Below are positions 1 to 7,069 of a stretch of 8,080 nt of DNA, piece after piece. The stretch is taken from positions 1-8,080 of the forward strand of contig JAJYSO010000060.1 of assembly GCA_021793535.1 (NCBI GenBank), read 5' to 3'. Position numbers and translations under genes: made by a program. How positions within the stretch are numbered: position 1 is the stretch's first letter; every line of letters begins with the position of its first letter. The DNA is from Bacteroidota bacterium. GTDB lineage: Bacteria; Bacteroidota; Bacteroidia; Flavobacteriales; Flavobacteriaceae. The notes below the pieces were generated by a model that made no database searches, was not told the origin of the DNA, and was given only the letters and a program-made list of their open reading frames with translations.

Positions 1-673
1 GGACGTACAAATCATAATGGGCATCAAAATAACCTCCTCCATCTGCAAATAAATACCACTCATCTTTTTGAACTTCTACCCAATCCGAATAAATCACGTT
101 GGCCGTTCCGGGGTCGCCTTTATCGCCTTTAGGCCCTTTTAGACTGATTCCGGTTCCCCAAAATGTTGTTCCTATCACGGCAAAACTTGCTTTCGGCCCA
201 TATAATTTATAATTGGTTTTATCCAGATAATAGTCTCCTGTGTTTCCCAGTGTGGAGCTTGGAGTGCCATCGCCGGAGAGGATGGTACTGCCTTTGTCTC
301 CTTTATCTCCTTTTGCGCCGGTATCCCCTTTGTCTCCCTTATTTCCTTTTGCGCCGGTGGCTCCTTTGTCTCCCTTTGCTCCCTTACTACCGGCGAGACT
401 TATTCCTTTTCCCCAGCCTTTTCCATCTTTTGGGCCATAGAGTTTGTCGGCACTCAGGTCAAGGTAAAAATCACCGGTCTTTCCGGTAGAACCAGCCGGT
501 GCCTTAGTGCCCGAGAGCGTGGTATTGCCATTCTGCCCGGTTGCCCCAGTTTCTCCTTTAAGGCCTTGTTCTCCTTTTGGTCCCATTGGCCCCATTTCGC
601 CATCATCGCCGCTACAATAACTGAGCGATATGGCCATGATACCTACAAAAAATAAATATATTACACGTTTCAT
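1..673 (-). CDS. Collagen-like lipoprotein, 3' end outside window (partial)
   Basis: Reading the minus strand from the ATG at 673 gives 224 residues that stay open to the window edge, so the C-terminus is missing. The N-terminus (MKRVIYLFFVGIMAISLSYC) is a short charged start, a hydrophobic stretch and a cysteine at residue 20 followed by SGDDGE. This looks like a lipoprotein signal; acidic residues just after the Cys resemble the surface-export signal described for Bacteroidota lipoproteins. Gly-X-Y triplets occupy residues 25-49, 95-128 and 180-189, rich in GDK, GAK and GPK. Between them lie two copies of a non-collagen module (residues 51-93 and 130-178) with the pattern LSG...GDxYLD...KLYGPK...WGxGISL. 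A second in-frame ATG two codons upstream (679) is an alternative start. The likely role is a surface fibre or stalk protein, which is inference; the family is recognised, a precise function is not. The upstream gap of about 136 bases and a -7-like element suggest its own promoter. Confidence 0.88.
   Translation of the reverse strand, partial: MKRVIYLFFVGIMAISLSYCSGDDGEMGPMGPKGEQGLKGETGATGQNGNTTLSGTKAPAGSTGKTGDFYLDLSADKLYGPKDGKGWGKGISLAGSKGAKGDKGATGAKGNKGDKGDTGAKGDKGDKGSTILSGDGTPSSTLGNTGDYYLDKTNYKLYGPKASFAVIGTTFWGTGISLKGPKGDKGDPGTANVIYSDWVEVQKDEWYLFADGGGYFDAHYDLYV
290..391 (-). repeat. Gly-X-Y coding repeat with an internal 36-bp tandem near-repeat
   Basis: This stretch encodes eleven consecutive Gly-X-Y triplets (residues 95-128 of the collagen-like protein). 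Within it a 36-bp unit, equal to four triplets, occurs about twice: the 15-mer TCCTTTTGCGCCGGT lies at 308-322 and 344-358, and CCTTTGTCTCCC lies at 327-338 and 363-374, both with an offset of 36. The frame is preserved, so gain or loss of a unit would change the length of the collagen rod without breaking the gene. Confidence 0.8.
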
Positions 674-715
674 AGTCATTGGTTTTAAAATTAAATTATT
701 AAAATTATTCTTATT

Positions 716-723
716 CAAACTTA
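716..723 (-). promoter_or_regulatory. Candidate -7 promoter element for the collagen-like gene
   Basis: The minus strand reads TAAGTTTG here, an exact match to the Bacteroidota sigma-A -7 consensus TAnnTTTG, about 43 bases upstream of the ATG at 673. A -33 TTG at the usual distance is not obvious: the nearest one (CAA on the plus strand at 751-753) is 27 bases away, more than the usual roughly 17-23. The element is therefore supported by its -7 half only. Confidence 0.45.
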
Positions 724-809
724 TTGATAGTCATTGTATGCTGTTAAGTCCAATGTGTATGCTGCCCGTTTGGATGAGTAAATGAGGCGATTGATTTAGT
801 CTTGGAAAT

Positions 810-1793
810 TTAAAAAAGTCCGGTACCGATGTTTTTCTTCTTTTTGTAATTGGAGGGGATTTCAAATAAGATGTTTGACAATTTGGCTTGTTGAATATTT
901 TGAAGCTCCAGACGGGTTGTCACGCCATGCTGGCGGCCTTCCATACGCACTAAAAAACCATCGGCATCGGCATTTACAATCTTTTGCCACATTTTATTAT
1001 TTCCCATTTGACCGCTTTTTTTATAGATGTCAATCATTTTTTGGTATCCTGGAATATCTCTACAGGTCCACATTTCAAAAATGAAATCGTCTTGATCGTC
1101 GGCAATTATTCGAACACGGGTCGTATTTAAACCGCGAATTCTTTCTTTTCCCAAGACTTCTATTCGATAATTTTGGGGGCTGTTATCTTTGTCATCGTTG
1201 AAATCCATAACGGCGTACGTCTTTTTCTTTTCGTTGATCATAACAATACGGTCAGGATCTTCCATATAGGAGAGGGTGGTTATTTGCATTTCGCCCAACA
1301 TGGGGATTTTGGTGATTACTTCGCTTCGCGCTCGTTTGAGCCCAGTGGAGGAGTAGAGTTTGAGGTACATTTCAAATTCACCCATTGCAGCGGGTAAATC
1401 TTGCCCTTGCCCGGTATCGGTATTGAGTTTATATTCTATATAAAAATCTGGGCCTGAGCCGGTAATTTGTAAATCGACATTTTCATTTTGAGAGATTGCG
1501 GTTGGTTGTGCCGTTTCAGTAGCATGTATCGGGATATCGGTATCTGTCGTTTTGTTTTTTTTAGATGTTTTGGCCCAATCCAGAACGGCCTCTTCGGCAC
1601 CTTCTTCAGCTTTATCCATAGTTTCATCAATTTTCCGATCGACTTTTTGATCGGCTTCCCGTTCTTTTCGCTCTATACGCTCTTCTATCTTTTTTTCTAT
1701 CTTTTCGCCAAGCTTTTTAAAAATTTGGGCTTCTGTAGGCATGTTGAATCCGATGAGGAACAAGCTGGTAAACAGTACGAATTTTGTTTTCAT
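810..1793 (-). CDS. Secreted DUF4412-type protein with charged helical N-terminus
   Basis: A 327-residue protein. Residues 1-22 look like a Sec signal peptide (hydrophobic core VLFTSLFLIGF, likely cleavage after TEA and before QIF), so the protein probably sits in the periplasm or on the outer surface. Residues 26-75 are a run of Lys/Glu/Arg-rich sequence (EKIEKKIEERIERKERE...) predicted to be a long charged helix or coiled coil. After a polar Thr/Gln/Asn-rich linker (about 78-110), residues 112-316 are beta-rich and resemble DUF4412, including a closing segment of the type LQNIQQAKLSNILFEIPSNY that is typical of the family. The function of DUF4412 is not known. It lies 32 bases downstream of the GIN-like gene on the same strand and is probably the last gene of that operon. 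No clear hairpin terminator follows the stop codon. The family call rests on remembered similarity, not a search. Confidence 0.8.
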   Translation of the reverse strand: MKTKFVLFTSLFLIGFNMPTEAQIFKKLGEKIEKKIEERIERKEREADQKVDRKIDETMDKAEEGAEEAVLDWAKTSKKNKTTDTDIPIHATETAQPTAISQNENVDLQITGSGPDFYIEYKLNTDTGQGQDLPAAMGEFEMYLKLYSSTGLKRARSEVITKIPMLGEMQITTLSYMEDPDRIVMINEKKKTYAVMDFNDDKDNSPQNYRIEVLGKERIRGLNTTRVRIIADDQDDFIFEMWTCRDIPGYQKMIDIYKKSGQMGNNKMWQKIVNADADGFLVRMEGRQHGVTTRLELQNIQQAKLSNILFEIPSNYKKKKNIGTGLF

Positions 1794-1825
1794 GGTGTCT
1801 GGGGTCTTATGAGGTTAATAATTTT

Positions 1826-2878
1826 TTAGCGGATGATAATTCTCCCGTTTTCCGTTTTGTTTAAATAAGTCAGTAGGTTGAGGTCACCAAAAATCGTGAC
1901 TTCGGCATTGCCATTGGCAGAAGCATTGACTTGCCGTGATACGGAAAGCATTGAGGTTGTTTGTCCGCTGGCTTGAATCCGAGCAATTTCTACACTGAGG
2001 CCTTTGGCATCTATAAAAGCTGACCTTTCGGCAAGAATCGTGACTTCGCCTGCTTTTCCATAGATCTCGATATGGCTTCTGTCTCGGGCGGCGAGATCCA
2101 ATTGGGCTGCACGGACAATTCCCGAGAAATAGCCATCTTCATAGGTTTCTATGAATATATGATCGACATTGAAACTGCCCTCTATTTGTTTTTGGGCTGA
2201 AATATGAAGCTGAGGTTGAAACATTTCTTGAGGAAACACAATATTGGATCTGCTCTGGAGCGTGAGAAGCCGGCGAACATAGATGCGCAGCTGGATTTGG
2301 TTGGGCCTGAAAAAAGTGGATCCTTGACCAAATCGGAGGGATAGAAATTGGCTGTTTTTTTCAATTATCAGTCGTTTTAAGACTTTGTCGGGAGCGATGA
2401 TTTCGACCCGAGATCGTCCTTGAGTCGGCATGATCTCGGCTGCTAGCGGGGCCTCTAAGATGATGTTTTCAAAATCTACGGTATAGATGCGTTCTTTTTT
2501 TGAATCATTGCTATGGTTGCGTTCTATATAAGGTACTTCTAGCCAGTTTTTAAAACTGTCGTACTGGGGGAGGCTTGGCTTTACTGCCGGATCTTGTATA
2601 ACGATACAAGAGGGTATGACAAGGCAGAAGAGTAAAATCGCTATTGCTACATTTCGCACTTTTGCAATGGTAGGGAAGATGTTTTTTTTGTGTTCAGTAT
2701 GGTTTTTTACAGCCCCTATCGGGCCGGGACATAAAGCAAGCCCTTTTTTTAAGGTTATTTGCACAGTGCTCCGAATATCATTTGTCCAATTTTTTTTCTT
2801 GACAAAACGGTTAAAAATACCGATGAGCAAAAAGCCAATGACGGGGGTGATTCCGATAAGAGAGAGGAGTGCGATCAT
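1826..2878 (-). CDS. Membrane-anchored GIN/DUF2807-like adhesin-head protein
   Basis: A 350-residue protein. From about residue 130 onwards it is a repetitive beta pattern with short polar turns (for example RSHIEIYGKAGEVTILAERSAFIDAKGLSVEIARIQASG), which resembles the GIN/DUF2807 'auto-transporter adhesin head' fold common in Bacteroidota. The match is divergent, so the call is moderate. The N-terminus is unusual: a first hydrophobic stretch at residues 4-22, a basic linker of about 50 residues, then a second hydrophobic stretch at 77-94 ending in VIPSC (Cys91). The second stretch by itself looks like a lipoprotein signal. A GTG codon at 2657-2659 (residue 74, GTG-CGA-AAT) would give VRNVAIAILLFCLVIPSC as the N-terminus, so this may be the true start. 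The ATG at 2878 is kept because it is 12 bases after the upstream stop codon, which fits translational coupling. The beta domain should lie outside the cytoplasm under either start. Probable role in the envelope; no substrate or partner can be named. Confidence 0.7.
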   Translation of the reverse strand: MIALLSLIGITPVIGFLLIGIFNRFVKKKNWTNDIRSTVQITLKKGLALCPGPIGAVKNHTEHKKNIFPTIAKVRNVAIAILLFCLVIPSCIVIQDPAVKPSLPQYDSFKNWLEVPYIERNHSNDSKKERIYTVDFENIILEAPLAAEIMPTQGRSRVEIIAPDKVLKRLIIEKNSQFLSLRFGQGSTFFRPNQIQLRIYVRRLLTLQSRSNIVFPQEMFQPQLHISAQKQIEGSFNVDHIFIETYEDGYFSGIVRAAQLDLAARDRSHIEIYGKAGEVTILAERSAFIDAKGLSVEIARIQASGQTTSMLSVSRQVNASANGNAEVTIFGDLNLLTYLNKTENGRIIIR

Positions 2879-2890
2879 ATTTCTATTGTC

Positions 2891-3259
2891 TTATGGAATG
2901 CTTTTGAACCATTCTTGATATTTTTTACCTAAAATAGGCACCAGCTTTTCTTTTCCGTTTAAGGCGCCTATCAGCCCGATCACCCAAAGAACAACGAGTA
3001 ATAAGCTTCCGAAAAGACCGAGAATCCATCCTAAGATGGGAATGACGTTGACTATGGCGAGCGCTAAGCCCGTTAATCCCAAGCCGAGTGCTTGGCGGAT
3101 GTGAAGGGCTGCAAAGGCGTTTTTCTTTTCGTTGTTCATCACAAAAGCGATAATCAAACCAATCAGAGTGAGATAGGCAATAATCGCTGTTGTTTTTCCT
3201 TCATTAATAGCAGAAGCCGGTATGGTTTCTATAGGTTGTGCAGGATCTTGTGGATTCAT
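2891..3259 (-). CDS. Small DUF4870/Tic20-like three-helix membrane protein
   Basis: A 122-residue protein with a short polar N-tail (about 20 residues) and three hydrophobic segments (about 22-41, 58-79 and 82-100). The amphipathic motif AFAALHIRQALGL follows the first helix and the protein ends KLVPILGKKYQEWFKSIP. This layout, with HxRQAL after TM1 and a short basic C-tail, is characteristic of DUF4870 proteins, which are distantly Tic20-like; their biochemical role is not established. It is probably the first gene of a minus-strand operon with the GIN-like gene (12-base gap) and the DUF4412 gene. The ATG at 3257-3259 is the natural start, since residues before TM1 resemble normal family N-tails. 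Confidence 0.85.
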   Translation of the reverse strand: MNPQDPAQPIETIPASAINEGKTTAIIAYLTLIGLIIAFVMNNEKKNAFAALHIRQALGLGLTGLALAIVNVIPILGWILGLFGSLLLVVLWVIGLIGALNGKEKLVPILGKKYQEWFKSIP

Positions 3260-3290
3260 GTCTCAAGAGATTTAGGTGTGATTAGATGTC

Positions 3291-3298
3291 CAAAGTTG
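3291..3298 (-). promoter_or_regulatory. Weak -7-like element for the DUF4870 operon
   Basis: The minus strand reads CAACTTTG, seven of eight relative to TAnnTTTG (C for T at the first base), about 32 bases upstream of the DUF4870 start. No TTG is found at a suitable -33 distance, so this is only a candidate. Confidence 0.22.
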
Positions 3299-3485
3299 AA
3301 AAAAGAATAGTTTTTGAAAAAAGGCCACTGCGCATAATGCCAAAAGAGTTTAGTATCCAGTGCATATGGATGAGAATTTGACAAAAGTTTTTAAGAAGGA
3401 TCCAAAAAACCAAATGCAAGCTTAACCTTACCAAATACGCATCCAAACTTGTGAAATACTAAGTTCGTGTTGAAATCCATTTCTT

Positions 3486-3520
3486 TTTGGAGAAGCTTTC
3501 GGCAGGTTTAGTTAACTTTA
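3486..3520 (+). promoter_or_regulatory. Candidate promoter for the sensor kinase operon
   Basis: TTTG at 3486-3489 could serve as the -33 element and TAACTTTA at 3513-3520 as a -7 element (one mismatch to TAnnTTTG), with 23 bases between them, at the upper end of the spacing used in Bacteroidota. It would give a leader of roughly 35-40 bases before the ATG at 3565. The -7 box overlaps the palindrome AGTTAACT (3510-3517) and two TTTAG copies 10 bases apart (3507 and 3517), which could be an operator. Confidence 0.38.
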
Positions 3521-3564
3521 GACAATCCGTATTTTATATTTTCAAGTTGCCGCTTTAAAATCCG

Positions 3565-4965
3565 ATGATGAACTATTTTTTGGCTCAAATGATGTTGCTT
3601 GCTTTTCGCAGTTCCTATACGCTAGAGCTCCTATTTTGTGGGGCTATTGGTCTTTTGGGAATTTTCACTTTGTTGTTTTATATCCGCAGCCGGGAATTGT
3701 TGTACTTCTATTACTTTCTTTTTTTGGGTTTTAGTTTCTTAGCTGCTTATATCAATGTTTCTGAATATGATTGGGAGAACGATTTTCTGGATTTCAGTAC
3801 CGGCCTGGCACGAAAGAATTTAGAACTTGTAACCCTTCTCGGACTTTTTGCCTATTGCTTATTTACTTTAAAGCTGTTGAATGTCAAAACGCAGGATGCC
3901 AAATTAAATGCTTGGATTGTGGGGTTGGCCACCATCACTTCTTTATATGCTGGGTTGTATTGGGTTTTCCATGATTATATCATCCCTTATGAAGGGACTT
4001 TCTTTATCGTTTCACGATTGATCATCTTGCCGATGAGCCTTGTTGCCATTATTGGGGTCAGTTATCGTATCCGATCCGATTTCAAGGTTTTTTTTATAAT
4101 AGGAAGCATTTTTTATTTGGCTGGAGCATTACTCGGGGTATTGCGCGAAACCGTTTCGGGTATACCCTTTCCCTATTTTTATGGCCTGACGGCAAGTGCT
4201 TATTTTTATTGTGGGATTTTTCTCGAGATCATCTGTTTTACCTTAGCCCTCAATCACCGTGTCTATCTGATTCACCAACGTCAAAAGCAGACCAGTGAGC
4301 GTTTAAAGAAAAGGGCCTTGTATGAAAGAGATCTGGCCATGGTCAAGGTGTTGGGATCTCAGTCACAAACCAACCCCCATTTTATTTTTAATCAGTTTTC
4401 CGTGCTGAAGTATTTGATTCAACGCAAAGAAAACGACCGTGCCATCAAACTTTTGACCAGTTATAGCCGGTTTATTCGGCAGGTGTTGGATTTGGGGATT
4501 GAACAGGAAATCACCTTGAAACAAGAACTCGATATACTCAAGCAATACTTGCAATTGGAAGCCCTTAGAATGGAAGACCATTTTTCCTATCAATTCCATA
4601 TAGATCCCCAGTGTGCTATAGAAGATATCTACCTTCCGCCCATTGTTCTTCAGCCTTTTGTGGAGCGTTTGCTTTGGAGGGATTTTCAAGTGACCACATC
4701 CCAAGATAGGCGACTGGAGGTCTGTATTGGTCATCGGGAAGAACAAGTAGTGATTGAGGTTTGTCTGTCCGCTGAAAGGGATAATTGTGGGCAAGGAGTA
4801 AAAAGCATGGTAGCGAAAGGGGACAGGATCAACAATGAACGGATAGGTATTTATAATCGCAGCCATGATTGTAAGATTAACGTTTACCGAGAGAGTCAAA
4901 TGGATGAACGCGGAAGACTTTCTGCCGTTTTATTGGCGTTTTTTATAGATATCCCCCATATTTGA
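3565..4965 (+). CDS. Seven-helix sensor with degenerate LytS/YehU-type histidine kinase domain
   Basis: A 466-residue inner-membrane protein. Seven hydrophobic segments (about 20-41, 46-63, 87-105, 116-135, 145-167, 173-192, 207-228) resemble the 7TMR-DISM membrane module, but without its large extracellular domain. A charged linker (230-260) leads to a His_kinase-type domain: the H-box TNPHFIFNQ with His272, and the conserved helices LLTSYSRFIRQVL and EITLKQELDILKQYLQLE. The ATP-binding part is altered. Where the neighbouring kinase has VENAIWHG, this one has VERLLWRD, so the N-box Asn is Arg368 and the His and Gly are also lost. The glycine box is irregular (DNCGQG at 406-411, one residue longer than DNGVG). 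It still aligns to its end (INNERIGIYNRSHDCKINV), so the loss is by substitution, not frameshift. It probably binds ATP poorly and may act as a sensor or allosteric partner of the next kinase. An in-frame TAA at 3556-3558 excludes an earlier start; ATG codons at 3565 and 3568 are adjacent. Confidence 0.85.
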   Translation: MMNYFLAQMMLLAFRSSYTLELLFCGAIGLLGIFTLLFYIRSRELLYFYYFLFLGFSFLAAYINVSEYDWENDFLDFSTGLARKNLELVTLLGLFAYCLFTLKLLNVKTQDAKLNAWIVGLATITSLYAGLYWVFHDYIIPYEGTFFIVSRLIILPMSLVAIIGVSYRIRSDFKVFFIIGSIFYLAGALLGVLRETVSGIPFPYFYGLTASAYFYCGIFLEIICFTLALNHRVYLIHQRQKQTSERLKKRALYERDLAMVKVLGSQSQTNPHFIFNQFSVLKYLIQRKENDRAIKLLTSYSRFIRQVLDLGIEQEITLKQELDILKQYLQLEALRMEDHFSYQFHIDPQCAIEDIYLPPIVLQPFVERLLWRDFQVTTSQDRRLEVCIGHREEQVVIEVCLSAERDNCGQGVKSMVAKGDRINNERIGIYNRSHDCKINVYRESQMDERGRLSAVLLAFFIDIPHI

Positions 4966-4981
4966 ATTTAATCCATGTGTG

Positions 4982-7069
4982 ATGAGACAGGTTGATACCC
5001 GAAATAGAAAAAATAAAGAAAAGTGTTTTTCTCTACTCTTAGGGGTAGTAATTGCATTTTTTCTGATGTGCTCTTCCTCTCTAGCACAGCGTTTTAAAGG
5101 AAGTATAGCACAGCAGGATAGCCTGTTACAAATTGAGCAGCGCGATTCTCTATACATTCTTAGGGCGATCGCGCTGAGTCGTCAATTGCATCAGGAAAAT
5201 CATGATGCAGAAAAAGAATATTTCTATATCAACAGGGCAATAGATCGTGCCTTGACCATAAAGGACACCCTTTTGTATGCCCGGGCATTAGATGCCAAGG
5301 GCTTACTGTACCGTTTTCATCAATGGTATGGACAGGCGGTGCCGTTGCATATCAGAGCCTATGAACTCGTGGAGGATAAAGGGGAGCGCTCGGTTAAGAA
5401 CCGGATGATTTATGCCAACAATGCAGGTGTGGCTGCTCGCTATAATCAGCAGCAGGCCCTCGCGGTTGAATATTATTTAAAAGCTCTTAAGCTATCCGAG
5501 GAGCATGATGATCTTCGTGATATTGCCATTGCCAGCAACGGCCTTGGCAATGCATTAAGTTATATTCCCGGGCGGGAAGAGGAAGCGCTTTATTATTTTA
5601 AAAAGGCCATGGAAGCTGAAAAAAGGAGGGATAATAGTCTTGGGTTGGCCATGAACTTGTTATCCATCAGTGGCTATTATATCGAAATGGGCCGTCGTAA
5701 CGAGGCTTTTGAGAATTTACAGGAATTAAAAACCATTAATGAGACGCGTAAAGATACCTTTGGACTGGCGCTTACCGATGCTGCTTATGGACAAGCTTAT
5801 GAGCAGTTGGACGGAGATTTTGAAAAGGCAAAGGCACATTATCAAAAGGCTTTGAATACCTATCGAAAGATTAACGACTACCGCAAGGAGGCTCGGACAT
5901 TAGAATTGTTGGGAAATCTTGAATTTAAACGGGGGTATTTTGAGGATGCCCTCCAATATTACAATCGTGTTTTGACCATCGCCAGAGCCTATGGTCACCG
6001 ATCCTTTCTTCAAAAGAGCCACCGGCACATTAGTGAGATCAAAGAAAAACAGCAGCGTTATGGTGAAGCATTGCAGCATTTAAAATTAGCCCAGGTATAT
6101 AAGGACAGTATTGACCTGGCCAATCAGGAGATTAAAATAGAGGCGATCCGGCATCAATATGATTTAACAGCCAAGGAGGATCAAATTGCTCTTTTGCAGA
6201 AAGACCAGGCTCTTAAACAAGGACAAATTGCAACACAGGAACAGAAGATTAAGGAGCAGCGGATTTTCACCTTGATTTTGTTACTTATCGTTGTGCTAAT
6301 CGCGGTTCTTATTATAGCTCAATACCGCAGAAGAAAGGAACGGCGATTAGCCGACCAACGATTACAACAGAAAGAAAAGTTGCTGTTACAGGCCGAATAT
6401 GAAAAAAATATGGCTCAGGCTGAAATCATGGTCTCGCGGTTGCAGATTAACCCACATTTCATGTTTAATTGTTTAGGAGCCATTCAATTACTCATCCAAA
6501 AGAAAGAAAATAAAAAAGCTCAAAAATATTTGACTACTTTTAGTCGGTTTATCCGTATGGTTTTGGAGATCCCCAATCACGAAACGATTAGTTTAGCAGA
6601 AGAGCTTAAGCTGATTCGGTATTATCTCGAGTTGGAGAACAAACGTTTTGGTGAAGAGATGGAGTTTGCCATTAGCGCTCCTTCCGACACCGATCTGGCC
6701 CATGTAAAAATCCCTCCGTTGCTGTTGCAGCCTTTTGTGGAGAATGCCATTTGGCACGGTTTGCTCTTGTCCACGCAACCCCACAAAAAATTGAGTATTT
6801 CTATTTGTAAAACTCCAGATGCAACCGAAATTACTATTGAAGACAACGGGGTAGGATTAAAAGCAGCAAAGGCAAATTCACCCACGAATCAAAAGACCAA
6901 GCGCAAGAGCTTGGGGATGAAGATCACCAAAGAGCGCATTCGGCAATTTAACCAGAGCTATAATATGGAAATCAATCTTCGAATTGCGGATAAATTTCCA
7001 GATCACGGCACTTGTGTTGATCTGATTATCAAAGACAAAAAAAGAACGCATAAAACACTAGGATCATGA
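4982..7069 (+). CDS. TPR-containing LytS/YehU-type sensor histidine kinase
   Basis: A 695-residue protein from the ATG at 4982; an in-frame GTG at 4979 directly before it is an alternative start. A basic N-terminus and hydrophobic stretch ending in SSSLAQ form a signal peptide. Residues about 75-375 are repeated helix pairs of TPR type (for example EALYYFKKAMEAEKRR, KAKAHYQKALNTYRKI, DALQYYNRVLTIARA), expected in the periplasm. A coiled coil (about 375-426) precedes one transmembrane helix (about 428-446). A basic juxtamembrane helix then leads to the kinase domain: H-box INPHFMFNCLGAIQ with His492 as presumed phospho-acceptor, N-box LLLQPFVENAIWHG with Asn588, G-box EDNGVGLK (620-627), and a second Gly-containing box (SLGMKITKERI). 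All key residues are present, so it should be active. It should phosphorylate the response regulator encoded next, with which it overlaps by ATGA (7066-7069). The gap of 16 bases to the upstream sensor supports one transcript. The periplasmic ligand or partner is unknown. Confidence 0.93.
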   Translation: MRQVDTRNRKNKEKCFSLLLGVVIAFFLMCSSSLAQRFKGSIAQQDSLLQIEQRDSLYILRAIALSRQLHQENHDAEKEYFYINRAIDRALTIKDTLLYARALDAKGLLYRFHQWYGQAVPLHIRAYELVEDKGERSVKNRMIYANNAGVAARYNQQQALAVEYYLKALKLSEEHDDLRDIAIASNGLGNALSYIPGREEEALYYFKKAMEAEKRRDNSLGLAMNLLSISGYYIEMGRRNEAFENLQELKTINETRKDTFGLALTDAAYGQAYEQLDGDFEKAKAHYQKALNTYRKINDYRKEARTLELLGNLEFKRGYFEDALQYYNRVLTIARAYGHRSFLQKSHRHISEIKEKQQRYGEALQHLKLAQVYKDSIDLANQEIKIEAIRHQYDLTAKEDQIALLQKDQALKQGQIATQEQKIKEQRIFTLILLLIVVLIAVLIIAQYRRRKERRLADQRLQQKEKLLLQAEYEKNMAQAEIMVSRLQINPHFMFNCLGAIQLLIQKKENKKAQKYLTTFSRFIRMVLEIPNHETISLAEELKLIRYYLELENKRFGEEMEFAISAPSDTDLAHVKIPPLLLQPFVENAIWHGLLLSTQPHKKLSISICKTPDATEITIEDNGVGLKAAKANSPTNQKTKRKSLGMKITKERIRQFNQSYNMEINLRIADKFPDHGTCVDLIIKDKKRTHKTLGS

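Larger units (their letters stand above)
3260..3564. other. Divergent intergenic region between the envelope operon and the sensor operon
   Basis: These 305 bases separate two head-to-head transcription units and hold no convincing gene. They are AT-rich. What can be seen is a candidate promoter towards the kinase genes (3486-3520), a weak -7-like element towards the DUF4870 gene (3291-3298), and four CCAAA motifs clustered at 3402-3446. Regulatory sites for both operons must lie here if they are independently transcribed. Confidence 0.75.

Noticed and set aside
163..489. Plus-strand open frames over the collagen-like gene (also 240-440), rich in Leu, Pro and Cys
   Set aside because: They are the antisense of the Gly-X-Y coding repeats. 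The minus strand has a lipoprotein signal and the known collagen pattern; the plus-strand peptides have repeat-derived composition only.
3444..3451. CAAACTTG as a minus-strand -7 element
   Set aside because: It has one mismatch to the consensus, no -33 partner, and lies about 185 bases from the nearest minus-strand start.
4363..4899. Minus-strand open frame of 178 codons inside the first sensor gene
   Set aside because: It is antisense to conserved kinase-domain sequence on the plus strand, and its own peptide shows no domain.
4650..4965. Possible frameshift at the end of the seven-helix sensor gene
   Set aside because: The degenerate ATP-binding region might have been a frameshift artefact, but the same frame still aligns with the downstream kinase near its end (NNERIGIYNRSHDCKINV against TKERIRQFNQSYNMEINL), so the differences are substitutions.
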